A stretch of 64,000 nt of DNA from Pisaster brevispinus (GCA_023634235.1 JAMKCF010000018.1:6894768-6958767); one strand, 5' to 3'. Positions 1 through 11,427 are shown, numbered from the stretch's first letter. The notes: generated by a model from the letters alone, not told the origin. Numbers and translations: made by a program.

Positions 1-1480
1 ATGTTTTTATGTTAAATGTAGCGACATTTTCCGACTTCCCTTTCATCTTGGCTACAGATCTCGATACGAAGCTTGAACATACTCACAAGTACATATCAAA
101 TATGCAATTCACTGAATCAAACTTATTTTTAACAAAAATTGATTCTTTATTGATTAATAATTCACAATTAGTTTACACAAGCTATGTTATTCATATTGAC
201 ATTATTAAGCTAATAATTCTTAGAACAGGAATTCAATTAAAGTTGGATTCTCATGACATGTACACTTGATGATGATGTCCTTAAAATAGGTCGAGCAGAG
301 TGTAAGCTGTCGGTTGTATTTTATAAATGGCTGGCTTGATTTTTGGACATTGTTTTCCGTACAGAACGGTTTGTTTATTTAAGACCTTTGATAGAATGAA
401 CTGTAAAAGACACCTGTTTTGTATAAATATGCAAAGGAAAAGCCCGGCGTGATGATACAAGTCTAAGCTTCTCGTAAATTTGGACTACTACAACAATTAG
501 TCAAGTACTATTTCTACCTCTGTGGTGCATCACACACTCGGCAAGAAAATAAGGAGAGAAACACATGATGTGTGTAATCTTTCACTGGAAACCATTCCGA
601 TACTGGATGTGCTGTATTCTGGAAAAGAAAAACAGTATTAACGACAACTTAACTAATATCAGGTCTCAAACTATTATCTTATTGACACTAATACTATGTA
701 AATCATAGCACATTATTTTCAACGCACAACCAAAATACAATAACTTGTGTTTAGAATGTTTCAAAAAAAAAAATTGTATTTCAACAGAAAGTCTCACAGT
801 AGGCCCTACATGTATTACACACAGTCATGTTATCTATGTTTAACATAATGCAATAATTTAAATGGAAAATGGGCTCAGCCAGCAGTTTTATTTCATTTCC
901 TTTGGAAACGTTTGACCTTGCAAAATAACTTTGTGAAATTTTGAACTTTGAATAAATTACTGTAAATTTACCTCTTGGAAAAGTTACAGATCAAAGAAGC
1001 ACACAAGTGGATGATTTCGGACTCTCCATTAGCATGGTTTTATTGAGGAAGAATCTTAGAAGACAACTAACAGAAGCATGAAGGCTGAAGATGGCTCATA
1101 TTGAAAGCTGCATGTCCAGTTTCTGTGTGCCACTCCTTCCCAGACATCAGACTCTTATCCTGCCATCAGACTCTGTTCAATATGTTTCATGATCACTGTA
1201 GGGCCTACTACTAGTTGATAGCAAATCAAGATGAAACTGGTAAAATAAACAAAATTCAAGACATAAAACATTTCAAGATTGGATGGTAACAAGTAGAAGG
1301 TGCGCATACTGTTTCAGAAGTGAACAACTTACGAATGAAAACCTTTCATCGAAGGGTTGTGAAATTGTTATGCTACAATACGTAGTTGGCGGAACACTTT
1401 GGTCAAATCTAACCATAACAGAGTCAGCTATCATACAAAAATGTCCAATTCTACCCCCTCCATGATCATACTAAACATTC
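1..1480. repeat. Left copy of a diverged window-end duplication, non-coding
   Basis: No convincing gene. Short blocks occur in the same order and orientation at 63000-64000: a TTGGCT(A/G)CAGATCT block near 47, TTCTTTATTGATTA near 141, TGACATTATTAAG near 199, TACAGAACGGTTTGTT near 359, ACTATTTCTACC near 508, TCTTTCACTGGA near 577, and AGAAGGTGCGCATACTGTTT near 1294 followed by a TTTCATCGAAGGGTTGTG block near 1345. I infer an old segmental duplication; its function is unknown. Confidence 0.7.
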
Positions 1481-1544
1481 CTTAGTTTTAATAACCCTCA
1501 CTACTTGATAATTTAAGGATAATCTTTATTAACATAACTGTGCA

Positions 1545-1850
1545 TTACATACGGAACACACGATCATTCTGACTGAAAAGCGACGATGCTGAAACGAAGC
1601 TTACCGTTTTATTCACCGTGTCGCACCGAAAAACACTGCCGTGAGTGCCGGTCTGCAACCCCCTTGACCAGCTGATGTCACGTCCGGACGTGTCAGTGCA
1701 ATCTCGGTGTGTGATCAAAACATTCTCAATGTTGGTCCTTTTCTGCTTGCATTTTCTCATATAATAAATGTCATACCAATCACTGAAGCAGGTGAACATC
1801 TCAGTGAAACTTCGTGTTCAATTCCATATCACCGTTAAGACATCAGAAGG
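1545..1850 (-). other. Exon-like block with splice donor, related to array units
   Basis: On the minus strand a short open stretch ends in ACGGTGAATAAAACG followed by GTAAGC, a good 5' splice donor. The same block, diverged, occurs inside the B and C units of the array (for example 26500-26790), where ACGGTGAT(A/T)AA(A)(C/A)ATG is followed by GTAAGC. In one frame both versions read TE..., then DVT, then a run ending near F. This could be a captured gene fragment or part of an exon of an unidentified gene. The downstream exon was not found. Confidence 0.4.
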
Positions 1851-2039
1851 GCGAAAAGGGAAACAATTTGAAGCCGAATATAGCACAGGTTGAGAGGAAT
1901 TCATTTCAGTAGCGTTGCTCCATTGATAAGCTTTCATTAAAAGTTCGATGAACTGTGACATGTCCAAACGTGCACAGAAATCAGGCCATACTTCTAGCCT
2001 TTAGTGAAGGCCACGTGATACTGGAGTAAACACAGCACA

Positions 2040-3200
2040 GCGTGTGGCAACTGTTGTTACGTTGGCCTGTTTTTTGCTGCTTTATATTTCAGGCAATAAG
2101 CCTCTTGACATAAGGCTAGCACTCCGTTGCACTGGAATCAGTCGCGAGTTGTATGCCTAATGCCGCGCTAGGTATTGGATGGAGATTTTAATATTTGAAT
2201 GGCCAATTTCACTTAGAAATCTATCTCAGGTCTAATGGGGTCACTCTTTGAATGTGATTTGTATAACTCGGCCGGAGCTTTTTTTATGGTGCAAGTACCT
2301 TTCATGTAGCATTTATGGTTCTCCGATTATAATTATTTTTAAATATTAAACGTTGATTTATTTTTATGACGTCATCGATGACGTCATCAAACCGAAACAA
2401 TTTGGGTGTCATATACATACTACGATCTATATACGTAGTAAGTTTCAAGACAAAACCCTTCTTGGTTTATGAGAAAAAAACGTTTGAAATATGAATTTTG
2501 AACTTCCGGTTTCGACCGGAAGTAAAGGTCAAATTGGGTCACACTCTGTGTAAGATTTGTTTATAACTTCAAAGCTTTTAAATGGTGCAAAGATCATGTA
2601 TGTAGCAAATATGGTTATTGAGATATGATTATTTTAATATAAAACTTCAATTTGATGTAATTACGTCATCGATGATGTCATCATTCCACAATTTTTGTTT
2701 TGTTATGTACACACTGTGATCTAGGTATATAGTAAGTTTCAAGTTCGTACAAGCTTTAATTTTGGAGATAGCAAAATAATAAAAAATTCGACCTCGTCTA
2801 CGCTTTTCGTTGTGACGTAGCTATGACGTCATATATCATATTTCTAGGATGCTCATGAGCTAAACAAAATATTATGCATTGAAAGTTTGGTCATATTTTA
2901 TTTCACCTGGGCTCCAGAGCCCCAAATAACATAATTTTTACATTAACTTCCGGTTTCGACCGGAAGTGAAGGTCAAATGAGGTCACAATGTGCATTCCAA
3001 ATGTAAAACATTTCAAGACCTTTTATATGCAACAAAGATCTTGTATGTGGCAACTTGAGTTCTCAAGATATGAATTTTTCAATTTATTAGACGTTTTTTA
3101 AGCGTAATGACGTAATTGATGACGTCATCAACCCAAAAAAGATTCTGTACCGTCTAGACACCAAAGTCTAAGTGCATGCCAAGTTTCAAGTCTTTAAGAC
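2040..3200 (+). repeat. Solitary old copy of the array module (E-like)
   Basis: 2160-2230 resembles the C units (a GCGCT(A/C)GGTATTGG block at 2165, also at 32428). From 2240 on the sequence matches the E units at 57900-61044, including a GGCTCCAGAGCCCC block near 2909 that recurs near 58553. It carries two inverted ETS-like pairs (2501, 2946), DR4-like GGTCA pairs after each, and CRE palindromes at 2367, 2379 and 3121. It is separated from the main array by 22 kb of unrelated sequence. Confidence 0.7.
2501..2541 (+). promoter_or_regulatory. Inverted ETS-like pair plus DR4-like site
   Basis: ACTTCCGGT and ACCGGAAGT face each other across a 4-nt gap, followed by AGGTCA-AATT-GGGTCA, a direct repeat with 4-nt spacing. 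This is the oldest-looking example of a site group found about 28 times in the window. Site names are by motif only; no binding is shown. Confidence 0.4.
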
Positions 3201-3280
3201 CCTTACTTTTTGCGAAAGTTGCGAGAGAAGGTTCAGTGGGAAAGAAGAAGACGAGGAAAAATAAACAGTACAATAACAAT

Positions 3281-3526
3281 AGGTTTTCGGGCGGAATGCC
3301 CGAACACCTAAAAAAAAAAAACAGAACAATAACAAGAGGTGTTCGTGCACATATTGCACGAACACCTAAAAAAAACCGGAACAATAATAAGAGGTGTTCC
3401 GGGCGGATTGCCCGAACACCTAAAAAAAACCAAAAAAACAAAACGAACAATAACAATGAGTTGTTCGGGCTTAATGCCCGAACACCTAATAAGAGCTGTT
3501 TCGCAGCGCTTCGCTACGAAACAGCT
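3281..3526 (+). repeat. Array of five tandem short hairpins
   Basis: Hairpins lie at 3281-3309, 3337-3367, 3392-3421, 3459-3487 and 3494-3526, spaced by A-tracts and (C)GAACAATAA. Outer stems are AGGTGTTC/GAACACCT. Inner stems vary but stay paired: GTGCA/TGCAC in the second, GGGC/GCCC in the third and fourth. The fifth has a different stem (AGCTGTTTCG/CGAAACAGCT) with an inner AGCG/CGCT, but the same position and AATAAGA flank. Long open frames read through it on both strands are artefacts of the repeat. Confidence 0.85.
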
Positions 3527-3539
3527 AATAATACTGGAT

Positions 3540-4430
3540 ATTTGTAGTTCGCCATTCTCTATAGGGTACTTGATACAAGCATCAATCATTCTGTATTGTA
3601 GCTATCAGAGGAAGCCTGTGTGAGACTTGTTGACCTTTATCAAACAGACATGTCGGAAAGACTCCATTATGTGAGTAGAGCGGCTTATAATTATATGAGT
3701 ACATTGTGTACACATGTACATGGTTCATTATGCGTTGGTTCTTTTCTAAGCCACGAAGGTGTTTCTCACGGCCCTCCGGTTGTCCTCATTTCTGGGGAAA
3801 AAACACTTTCTGATCTCTGACCGTGCTGCGCAGTTTGGCCTCTGCTACGAGTAAAGCTAGTTAGCCACCAAAATTACTTTTTTTCTTCTCTCTTTTGATT
3901 GAAACCACCCCCCAGCGTTATTAAGCAGAATGACAATTTCCTCTTTAAAATGCACGCATAAATTATTCAGCACATAATCTTTTCCTCTACCGCATGTACA
4001 CCCTATTTGTTATACGATATATGTTAGTTTTAGCTTGCCCTTGCTTTATAATTACAACGATAATTACACACACGCCGTTAAAAGCTACATGTATTTTCAA
4101 AATGTCCATTAAACATGTACAGGAGCAGTTCGCTGCAGTTCGCCCGTTTTTAATAAGCCAATTTCAGGAACTGAAAATGAGTACTGACGGCGAGGAATAA
4201 CCTCTTGTCATGGATGGTGTTAAACACAAAGCATGGAGGAGAGGGAAGTCTATTCTCCTCACGCATAAACACATGCTTGTTTGGAGAAAGAATGTTCCAA
4301 TAGATAATTAATTTTAACCCTCTATTTCCAATAAACGCGCCATATAACCTCTTACAATCTATACACCATCCGAAAGGGCTATACACTCGAAACTGCTGGC
4401 TAAAATTTGTGTGTATCTTTTGATCGATTT
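3540..4430. other. Unannotated AT-rich stretch
   Basis: Only short open frames without recognisable domains, no splice-consistent pair and no obvious repeat. I see nothing to annotate. Confidence 0.5.
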
Positions 4431-4433
4431 TGG

Positions 4434-5790
4434 GTAAAACGACAATTTTTGTTGTACCCCTCACTTGTGTAAAATAAAATACACAAGGAAAATAGGTAAT
4501 AGGCCTACAGTACCCAAATTGGGTAGGAAATTAAATCGCACAACACAGAGCTTCAAATCACTCATAAAGTGAACCTCAATCAGTGTAACTTTTGCACAAC
4601 AAATGGTAAGAAGTAACTCAAAATGGGGGTAAACTGCTCCTCGTTGAAACATTTTACCCATAATGCAACGTGTACCATACATTTGGACAAGGCAAGTCTC
4701 GGGCACATATCACAATCAAAGACCGATAGGGTGGACGTCATGCTAATGTTGCAGGTCGTTAATGTCTGATGTTCATGGAACCAAAGTTGCCAAGAGGGAA
4801 TTTTGGCTTTATGGTAGTTATTCAGTTCGAGAAACAACAGTCTGTTGATGAACGGGGTAAGGCATTCTCTACATAGGAAAGCCTTGGAGTAGGCCCCTAC
4901 TACACCCTCAATGACTTTGCAACACGAAGATTTCGTCACGGGCAGTCTGACCGTCAATAACAAGTCTGGCAAAACCAACCGGCTCTTTTCAGAGCCAACA
5001 CTGCTTCAAAGAAGAGATTGTTCCCTTTCTGAACATTATGTTAATTCTCGTTTTCACCAACAAAACCCCGGTCACCTTCACCCCAATGGTACCTGGCTGT
5101 ACACAGCTCCCCAATTGTTGTATTCAAGGATGTGATTATTGGGTTGTGAGCGTCGTAGTTTAATCAGAAATTGTACGGTACAGTTAAATTCTGTTCACAA
5201 AAAAAGTGTTTTCAGTTAAACAAAAATACACACCGAGTGATATGAATGGGTAGAACGTTAGTGTTTATTTTCTGAGCTCCCCGCCTCAATCCCGTCCATG
5301 TTGTTGAATCAGAGTTGAATGAAAGTGTTTTAACTTAATTGATCTACTCTTAGTTTGTATTTAAAAAAAAAATAATAATAAAAAATTAAAAAGGAACACA
5401 CCTAAATAGAACTAGTTTGTGCACAACAACTGATTTAAAAGCAACACAAGTGAGTAGTAAATTAACTACACAACAGTGCTGGGTAAAGTAATATAACTCA
5501 ATTATTGGGTAAGAAAATAACACAACACCTGGGTAAAATGAGGGTGGGGTAAACTTTACCCTATTTTCAAAGGAAAAAGGGAACATGGTCATCACATGGG
5601 TAAACTTCTTACCCAACAGTGCTGTGATAAAGATGTTGCACCCATGTTGGTATTAAAAAATAACATAATAATGGGTACTTTTTTACACTTTGGATGGTGT
5701 GCAAGAATTTTACATAAGTGAACGACCATGTTCCCTTTTTAATACCGAAAGGGTAAGAATGTTACCCAATGATGAGCAATTATTTTTTAG
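4434..5790. repeat. TGGGTAA-rich dispersed repeat, possible MITE remnants
   Basis: TGGGTAA and its complement TTACCCA recur many times at 4434-4660 and 5480-5770, in both orientations. Each cluster sits beside ACACAA-type short motifs, and the second ends in TTTTTTAGAGTGTAGAC, which looks like a transposon end. No clean terminal inverted repeats could be set. 4700-5380 between them shows nothing recognisable. Confidence 0.3.
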
Positions 5791-6123
5791 AGTGTAGACA
5801 CTAAATGAACGCTTCACAGTGTGTCTCTATATTTTACCGACTCCCTGGTTTATGGTTGATCTAAGGTTAATGTTTGTACAAAAGGAAATGTTCAGAAATA
5901 TTAAGTGTTACAAAATGCATACTACAATGATTTGCCAATCATTTATGAGAAGCAACTGTTAAGAAAAGTTCGGCTTCCGAGCCGCTTTCTCTTTAATGGC
6001 CACTGTTGTATTGCCCGATGCAATAAATTGTTTATCCTTAGTGACAAGGTTATAACAAGGTTTTCATTTAGGCCTATCTGTAATATATGTGATACATTGG
6101 ATACGTTGGACGATTTACCATTG

Positions 6124-6440
6124 TCATTTTTTTCCCTGTTATTAAGGTTTCCTATAGTTCATATTATAGTTCATACTTTCATTGTGTGTATGTCGTGAAG
6201 GCACAAACATTCCCGAATTGGGGAAATCATTTCTTTTCCTGTTATTAAGGTTTCCTATAGTTCATATTATAGTTCATACTTTCATTGTCTGTATGTCGTG
6301 AAGGCACAAACATTCCCGAAATGAGGAAATCATTTCTTTTCCTGTTATTAAGGTTTCCTATAGTTCATATTATAGTTCATACTTTCATTGTGTGTATGTC
6401 GTGAAGGCACAAACATTCCCGAAATGGGGAAATCAATTCA
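6124..6440 (+). repeat. 103-bp tandem repeat, three copies
   Basis: The block running from CTGTTATTAAGG through TGTCGTGAAGGCACAAAC to CATTCCCGAA is repeated with exact 103-bp spacing (TGTCGTG at 6191, 6294 and 6397). Copies differ by a few bases. Non-coding. Confidence 0.9.
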
Positions 6441-6571
6441 ATGTGAGACCAGATTTTTGGCGTTACATCAAGGAGTCTGCTGAACAGTGAAATTAACCAG
6501 ACAGGAAATGCGTGTTTACGTTACGTTTGTGTGGCACAGTGCTCAGCTACAAACGCGTTCGACGTGTTCTG

Positions 6572-8003
6572 TATGGCACGCCAAAGCGGAATTTATTCAA
6601 CCCTGCACGGAAACTGCGGCAACATAAAAAATATATATATCACAACATAAAAACAACCTCAACTACTTTGCAATGTACGTCAACAGTAGTATTTACACTG
6701 TTCAACATTTAACAAAATTAGTGGCAACACATTTAAATTATGTCAACGTGAATATAAACATGGGTCAACATTGTTACAAAATATGCTTCAACCCGCATAA
6801 AATATACATCAAAATTTTGTAAAAATACCTGTCAATATTCACGTAAAAATACATGTCAACATTTCAAAAAAATATATGCCAACATTTTGGAAAATGTATG
6901 TCAACATTCATGTGAAAACACATGACAACCATTGTAAAAAAGATAGGGGGCCTATATCAACATTCACGGACCAACGAGTTCGATTACCTCGGCGCGGAAT
7001 GAGGTTGCAGCAGCTTTAGTCTGGTTCCAAAAATTCCCTTACGACGTCCACTCAAAATCATTGTTTCGTCGACCGTATTCAGATACGTCAGGTCTGGTAT
7101 CCAGACTACAGCTGCTTGTACGATTGCGCTTGCGCAGAGACAACCGGAATTGAGTCTCTGCACTGATCTCTATTAGAATTATACTGACTGGATCAGTGAG
7201 TCTTTGCCGCCAATACTGACAGATCCCTGACACTGACAGTGACAGATGATCGCACTCGAACTCGTACACGTGGATGGTTGCATGGTGCCTAGTACCCACT
7301 TCCCTTATCAGGTACAGTCTCATGACCTGCACCATAGGTGCCAGCCTATTCGCTGATTCTCACCATGAAAACGTGAACGCACGCGGTCACGTGGATGTTG
7401 GCATATATTTTTCATCAGGTAGGGTTGACACATATTTTTGGACGAAATGTTAACACGTATTTTTAGGTGAATTTGGTAGCAGGATGGGTTGGCACATATA
7501 TTTGTCAACAAGTAGTAGGTGGTTTTCGGCGATGTTGACACGTACTTTCTAGTTAATTAATCAGAACAAATATATATTTTTTTATATGTTGACAAAATAA
7601 TATTTTACCCCCGGTGTTGCGCATATTTTGTTTTCAATGTTGACACATGTTTTTTCCCGCGTTGGCACATGTTTTTAAAAGAACTAATTGCCTCATTTTT
7701 GTTTGTTATGTTGAACGGTTAATGTTACTATTGGAACAGCTTATAAAGTTGAATGTTTGTTTTAAATGTTGTGGTGTATATTTTGAAATGTTGTTGCAGC
7801 TGCCGTCCAGGGTTGAATGATTTCCGCATGTTGATGCATGTTTTTAAAAATGTTGACAAGTTTTTGTAATTGTTGGACAATAAAATTGCTGTTGACAAAA
7901 ACTTGTAAAATTGTTGAACAGTTTTTTAAAATGTTGCGGTATTTTTTTTATGTTGCCGCAGTTTCCGTGCAGGGTTGAATAAATTCCGCTTTGGCGTGCC
8001 ATA
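6572..8003. mobile_element. Fold-back DNA element with 58-bp perfect inverted ends
   Basis: 6572-6629 is the exact reverse complement of 7946-8003 (starts TATGGCACGCCAAAGCGG). If the outer TA at each end is the target duplication, this is a TA-inserting, Tc1/mariner-like non-autonomous element of about 1428 bp. Inside, the left half repeats a degenerate TGTCAACATT motif every 25-40 bp, and the right half repeats its complement (ATGTTGACACAT) down to the right end. So the arms are also inverted arrays of subterminal motifs. The middle (about 6970-7390) is unique. No transposase. Confidence 0.85.
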
Positions 8004-8165
8004 GTCCTGGCCTATCCTGCAGTCAATGATATACACTCAAGGTTGCCTTAAAGCCAAACACATCGCGAATAAACCATAATGCATTGTTGCCTTCTAACAC
8101 GACGGACACACACACGGACGCACGTTACTTTAAGTCTAAAATTATAATCATTACCAACTGACAAC

Positions 8166-8253
8166 ATGGCAGTAAGGTCGTCGTCAAGGAAAAGCAGGTG
8201 TTCGACGAGATGCTATCTCTGTGTAACAACTCTAACACTAATTTATACATATG
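8166..8253 (+). CDS. Glycosyltransferase exon 1 (cytosolic tail and start of signal anchor)
   Basis: ATG at 8166 opens 29 codons plus one base: a basic, Ser-rich tail of about 15 residues followed by the start of a hydrophobic span (YLCVTTLTLIYTY). It ends in G|GTAAGT, a consensus donor, in phase 1. The acceptor TTTGCAG at 18247 opens an exon with the two missing bases; together they make a Gly codon, and the hydrophobic span continues across the junction (LFKTLVFF). Matching phase and the completed membrane anchor are why I join these exons, as expected for a type II Golgi enzyme. The transcription start is not defined. Confidence 0.7.
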
Positions 8254-8560
8254 GTAAGTAAATATATCGTTCTTTGCTTTCAAACTAGAATAGTGTAAAT
8301 TGCATTAAGTTAAGTTTTTAGGTAGAAAAAGACCTGCTTGTAAATTCAGTAAAACCTTTTGGTTTTAAGTATAAAACTATAGGTATCTCTCTTTGTTTGA
8401 TCTTTGATGGTTTCTAGTGATGTGGGAACAATTCGCTGTTTACTTTGTAATTGTACAGCGGTCTTGCAGTGACAGGTTCATCAGTGAGAAATATTGTTGG
8501 TTTATATGTGCATCTCGGTAACGAATATGCTTTATGGCCTAGTACTAGTAGTAAGCGGGG

Positions 8561-8566
8561 ATTATG
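8561..8566 (+). repeat. Left 6-bp target site duplication
   Basis: ATTATG directly before the left end AGTAGTATAG; the same six bases follow the right end at 17255. Confidence 0.8.
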
Positions 8567-8589
8567 AGTAGTATAGTCTAAGGAACAGA

Positions 8590-9836
8590 GACCCGATTTT
8601 TTGCGAGCAACCCTGTTGCTCTGAATTGCTCGGAATTTTTTCCGAGCAATGACCCGCCACCGCGTGACGGTGGATTGTGGGGGCGTGGTTGTGGTGAACG
8701 CCACGAAGTGGTGGGACAAAGACCGCGTTCCCACTGGATCCACAATTACGAGATCCTGACCCCGCAAAAGGATTAGTCGCAGACGTGAATCGCGGTCGCG
8801 TTCCCACTAGAGTATGATCGCGCATTGATCTCCCTTTTGGGAACGGAAGTGGATTCAAAGTTCACCAACGCAGGTCGACCAAGTGGGCAGTGCGCAGGCG
8901 CAACGTATCTATGGCGACCACACAGTGTTGGGTGGCTCCTCTACTACGCGCGCGCGGCAGTCGCCATTTTTTTGTCATGATAGTACATGTAGGCCCTACT
9001 GTATACTGACTACTGTTGACCGACATGATGGACTTTTTTGTGCCATTTATTTTGTTGCGCCATCATCTACGTCTTCAGAATAGTAATAGTATTAGAATAT
9101 CAGCTTTTTTTGAGCTTCGTTCTCGACATCGAAGACATTGTAGACGTCGGAGAAATGAGCGACGGTTGCTTTTTCTGCGACGAAAATTCGTCATGTATGC
9201 CCTCATGTTCGAAACGGCAATCACTGAAGACCATCACCAACAAGTCGACAGGTACTACTAGAAGAAACATTTTCTCAAATAAACACTCGCGCCATTCGGG
9301 CCTACCGTACCGGATGTTCGCCCTCAAATTGCGGGGTCTGATCGCCCTTTGCGTTCCCACTAGACTTTTGATCGCCCATTAATCCACAAGGGCGATCAGA
9401 TCCCGCTTTAATCCTACTCCCGAGGTGGATCAAAATTGCGGGGTCTGATCCTGATCGCCCTCGCGTTCCCACTTACGCTTGATCGCCCTTTGATCGCCCT
9501 TTTCGAGAAATTGCGGGGTCTGATCGCCCTTTTCTCGAATTGCGCGATCAATGCGGGGTCCAGTGGGAACGGGGCCAAAGGCGAGCCACGGAGTGGGGAG
9601 TTGTGTGGTTCACGCTAGTGTTCGGGAGACCCGAAAGGGTCGACGTGTGAACATGATGCAAGGCATCATGTTGCGCAGTTGAGAGGTGCGGGAGTGATTT
9701 TTTAAAATCACGGAGCGCCGAAGTCCTAACCACGCAGCACAAACGAGACGCACGCGTCTCGTTTGTATTTTCACGAAGTGAAAACAAAGGGGACGATTCC
9801 TCTACGTCTGACAAGACGTAGCGGAAGAGATAAAAA
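8590..9836. repeat. Terminal hairpin cluster, left arm (split by MITE)
   Basis: Same set of short perfect palindromes as at 16790-17216, in mirror order, on either side of the MITE. Examples: ATTGCTCGGA/TCCGAGCAAT near 8620, AACATGATGC/GCATCATGTT near 9650, GTGATTTT/AAAATCAC near 9692, CAAACGAGACGC/GCGTCTCGTTTG near 9741, CTACGTCT/AGACGTAG near 9802. This arm lacks the two hairpins contained in the 71 bp that are missing here. Confidence 0.85.
8722..9575. mobile_element. MITE-like insertion present only in the left arm
   Basis: The right arm shows the empty site (GGACAAAGGCGAG in complement). Here the sequence is interrupted after ACAAAG and resumes after CCAAAG, so CAAAG is probably the target duplication. 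Ends are ACCGCGTTCCCACTGG and CCAGTGGGAACGGGGC, inverted with two mismatches. GCGTTCCCACT(A/T) followed by GATCGC recurs inside at about 8798, 9350 and 9459. Small open frames inside have no domains. Superfamily not assigned. Confidence 0.75.
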
Positions 9837-10063
9837 GGTGGTTGCCCTGTCTCCAGCTCTGTCTTTTTTTTTTTTAATCGGATATGTCAGCACCACCTCG
9901 TTCTGAACACGCCCGGACACGTTTCTATATGTACATGTTTAGTTCTATGTCTTCCCTTGATGGCAAAACGTTGGGTCGAGTATTTACTTATTAAATATAT
10001 ATATTATACAGCACTCAGTCTGTACCATGTACCATGCACCGTCACCCTAAGTCAAAGTAGGCC

Positions 10064-10365
10064 GTAGTCGCGCACGGGTGGTTTTCTTTGTTGAGGTGTA
10101 CCGTGTACTTTTTGCACCGTAACCCTTGACTGGGTAAGATAGGGTGTTTGTTGGAGATACCGAGTCTCACCCGAATTTGTAGTCGCGCACGGGTGGTTTT
10201 CATTGTTGAGGTGTACCGTGTACTTTTTGCACCGTAACCCTTGACTGGGTACGTAGTCGCGCACGGGTGGTTTTCTTTGTTAGGGTGTACCGTGTACTTT
10301 TTGCACCGTAACCCTTGACTGGGTCAGATAGGGTGTTTGTTGGAGATACCGAGTCTCACCCGAAT
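10064..10365 (+). repeat. Subterminal direct repeats, left arm
   Basis: GTAGTCGCGCACGGGTGG followed by TGTACCGTGTACTTTTTGC occurs three times (10064, 10181, 10256). An adjacent block starting AGATAGGGTGTTTGTTGG occurs twice (10137, 10326). They lie between the hairpin cluster and the first gene. Their role in replication or transcription is unknown. Confidence 0.85.
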
Positions 10366-10579
10366 AAGTATTATTATCATTTTTTTTTTAATTAAATTTT
10401 AAATTATGTTATTCATTATTGAGGCGCATGAATAACTGCTCTATGTGTAATCGGTCACGTTTTGCACTTTTGACCAGAATGCCTGCACAGGTCCGATCTG
10501 TTTTCACCTTAAGAGAGCGCGAAACGCCATTTTTGTCTCACTTCCTTTTCTGCATCAAATCAGAGGGAACATTTTCATC

Positions 10580-10846
10580 ATGATAAACGATACCTACGAA
10601 CTGTTCTTCGAACTGCTCAAAGTCAAGCAGGTGCCAATTCACCTGCTGGAGTTCGTGCGAAAGCATGCTAACAACGACCCGGTCTTACGGGACTGGAACG
10701 GACTTGGTCCCGGTGAGAACATGATTACCACCGAGTGGGCTATGAGAAAGGCCATTATGGCCAATAACACGAAATACGCCAAGTGGCTTATTAAAAATGA
10801 GCTATTCTTGAACAACCCGGACCTAAAACGCCCGGGCCAGGAATAA
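10580..10846 (+). CDS. Small unknown protein of the Polinton-like element, left copy
   Basis: 88 residues from ATG to TAA with the same frame intact in the other arm. The protein is mixed charged and hydrophobic, with no signal peptide or membrane span; helices are likely. The C-terminal half, from ENMITTEWAMRK to the end, has a weak helical-repeat look but I cannot assign a family. It lies 290 bp upstream of, and in the same direction as, the polymerase gene. Preservation in both arms suggests it was a real gene when the palindrome formed. Confidence 0.55.
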   Translation: MINDTYELFFELLKVKQVPIHLLEFVRKHANNDPVLRDWNGLGPGENMITTEWAMRKAIMANNTKYAKWLIKNELFLNNPDLKRPGQE

Positions 10847-11137
10847 CTCTGTTTTTATTTTATTTTTTCTAAGTTTATTCTTATTTTCCTTTTTCTTTTT
10901 TTTTCTTTTTTTTAGGCCCCCTTTTTTTTTTTTTTTTTTTCTTTTTCCTTTTGTCCATTGTAGTCACGGGTGACTCACTCTGAACCAAGACGTCTCGACT
11001 CGTTACAACAAACAATAAAAAAAAACTAAAAAAAACACGCACAACCGGTACATAGCAGCGGTGTCGATAGGTATACCGCTCAATAATCATCAGCGGGCCA
11101 CGGTGACAACCTCGGTGGAGAACAAACTTTTGGCGTC
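10847..11137 (+). other. T-rich intergenic tract before the polymerase gene
   Basis: Long T and C runs (10853-10945) followed by about 190 bp to the polymerase start codon. Probably terminator plus promoter region; no clear TATA box placed. Confidence 0.35.
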
Positions 11138-11305
11138 ATGTCTCAGGACAGCGTTGATTGGGGCCCTGAACTTACGGCCACTCAAATAGAGAGTATAGAC
11201 TCATTGGAAAAAGAAGCGTCCCTTCAGAACGTGGAATGGAGCCCGGATTTCACGGCGAGTCAACTGCGGGAGATAGATCTACTGGAATCCACGGCGGTCG
11301 AACAA
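11138..11305 (+). CDS. Polymerase-B gene exon 1, left copy
   Basis: 56 codons from ATG, acidic, containing two similar repeats around W-(G/S)-P-(E/D)-(L/F)-TA(T/S)Q(I/L)..ID.LE. It ends in phase 0 at GTAAGT. The matching exon in the other arm (15302-15469) has the same length, donor and frame. Function of this N-terminal region is unknown. Confidence 0.65.
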
Positions 11306-11427
11306 GTAAGTAACATTACATCAAGAACAACAACAACAAATAACATAAAATCAAATTGCCCCGGAAGAAACCAACGAGTGTTATATTGTAGTAACCCTAT
11401 TGTCATCATCTTTTTTATTTGCCACAG

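Noticed and set aside
3281..3526. CRISPR-like array of repeated hairpins with spacers
   Set aside because: Eukaryotic context, A-rich spacers of low complexity, and paired variation in the repeat itself.
3154..3623. Overlapping open frames of 93-123 residues
   Set aside because: They are translations of the hairpin array and its A-tracts, giving Lys/Asn- or Phe-rich repeats.
8414..9814. Several 60-117-residue open frames on both strands
   Set aside because: They read through the MITE and the hairpin cluster and are not kept between the two arms.
10881..11090. Lys-rich open frame and its mirror near 15517-15702
   Set aside because: Produced by T/C-rich homopolymer runs; differs in length between arms.
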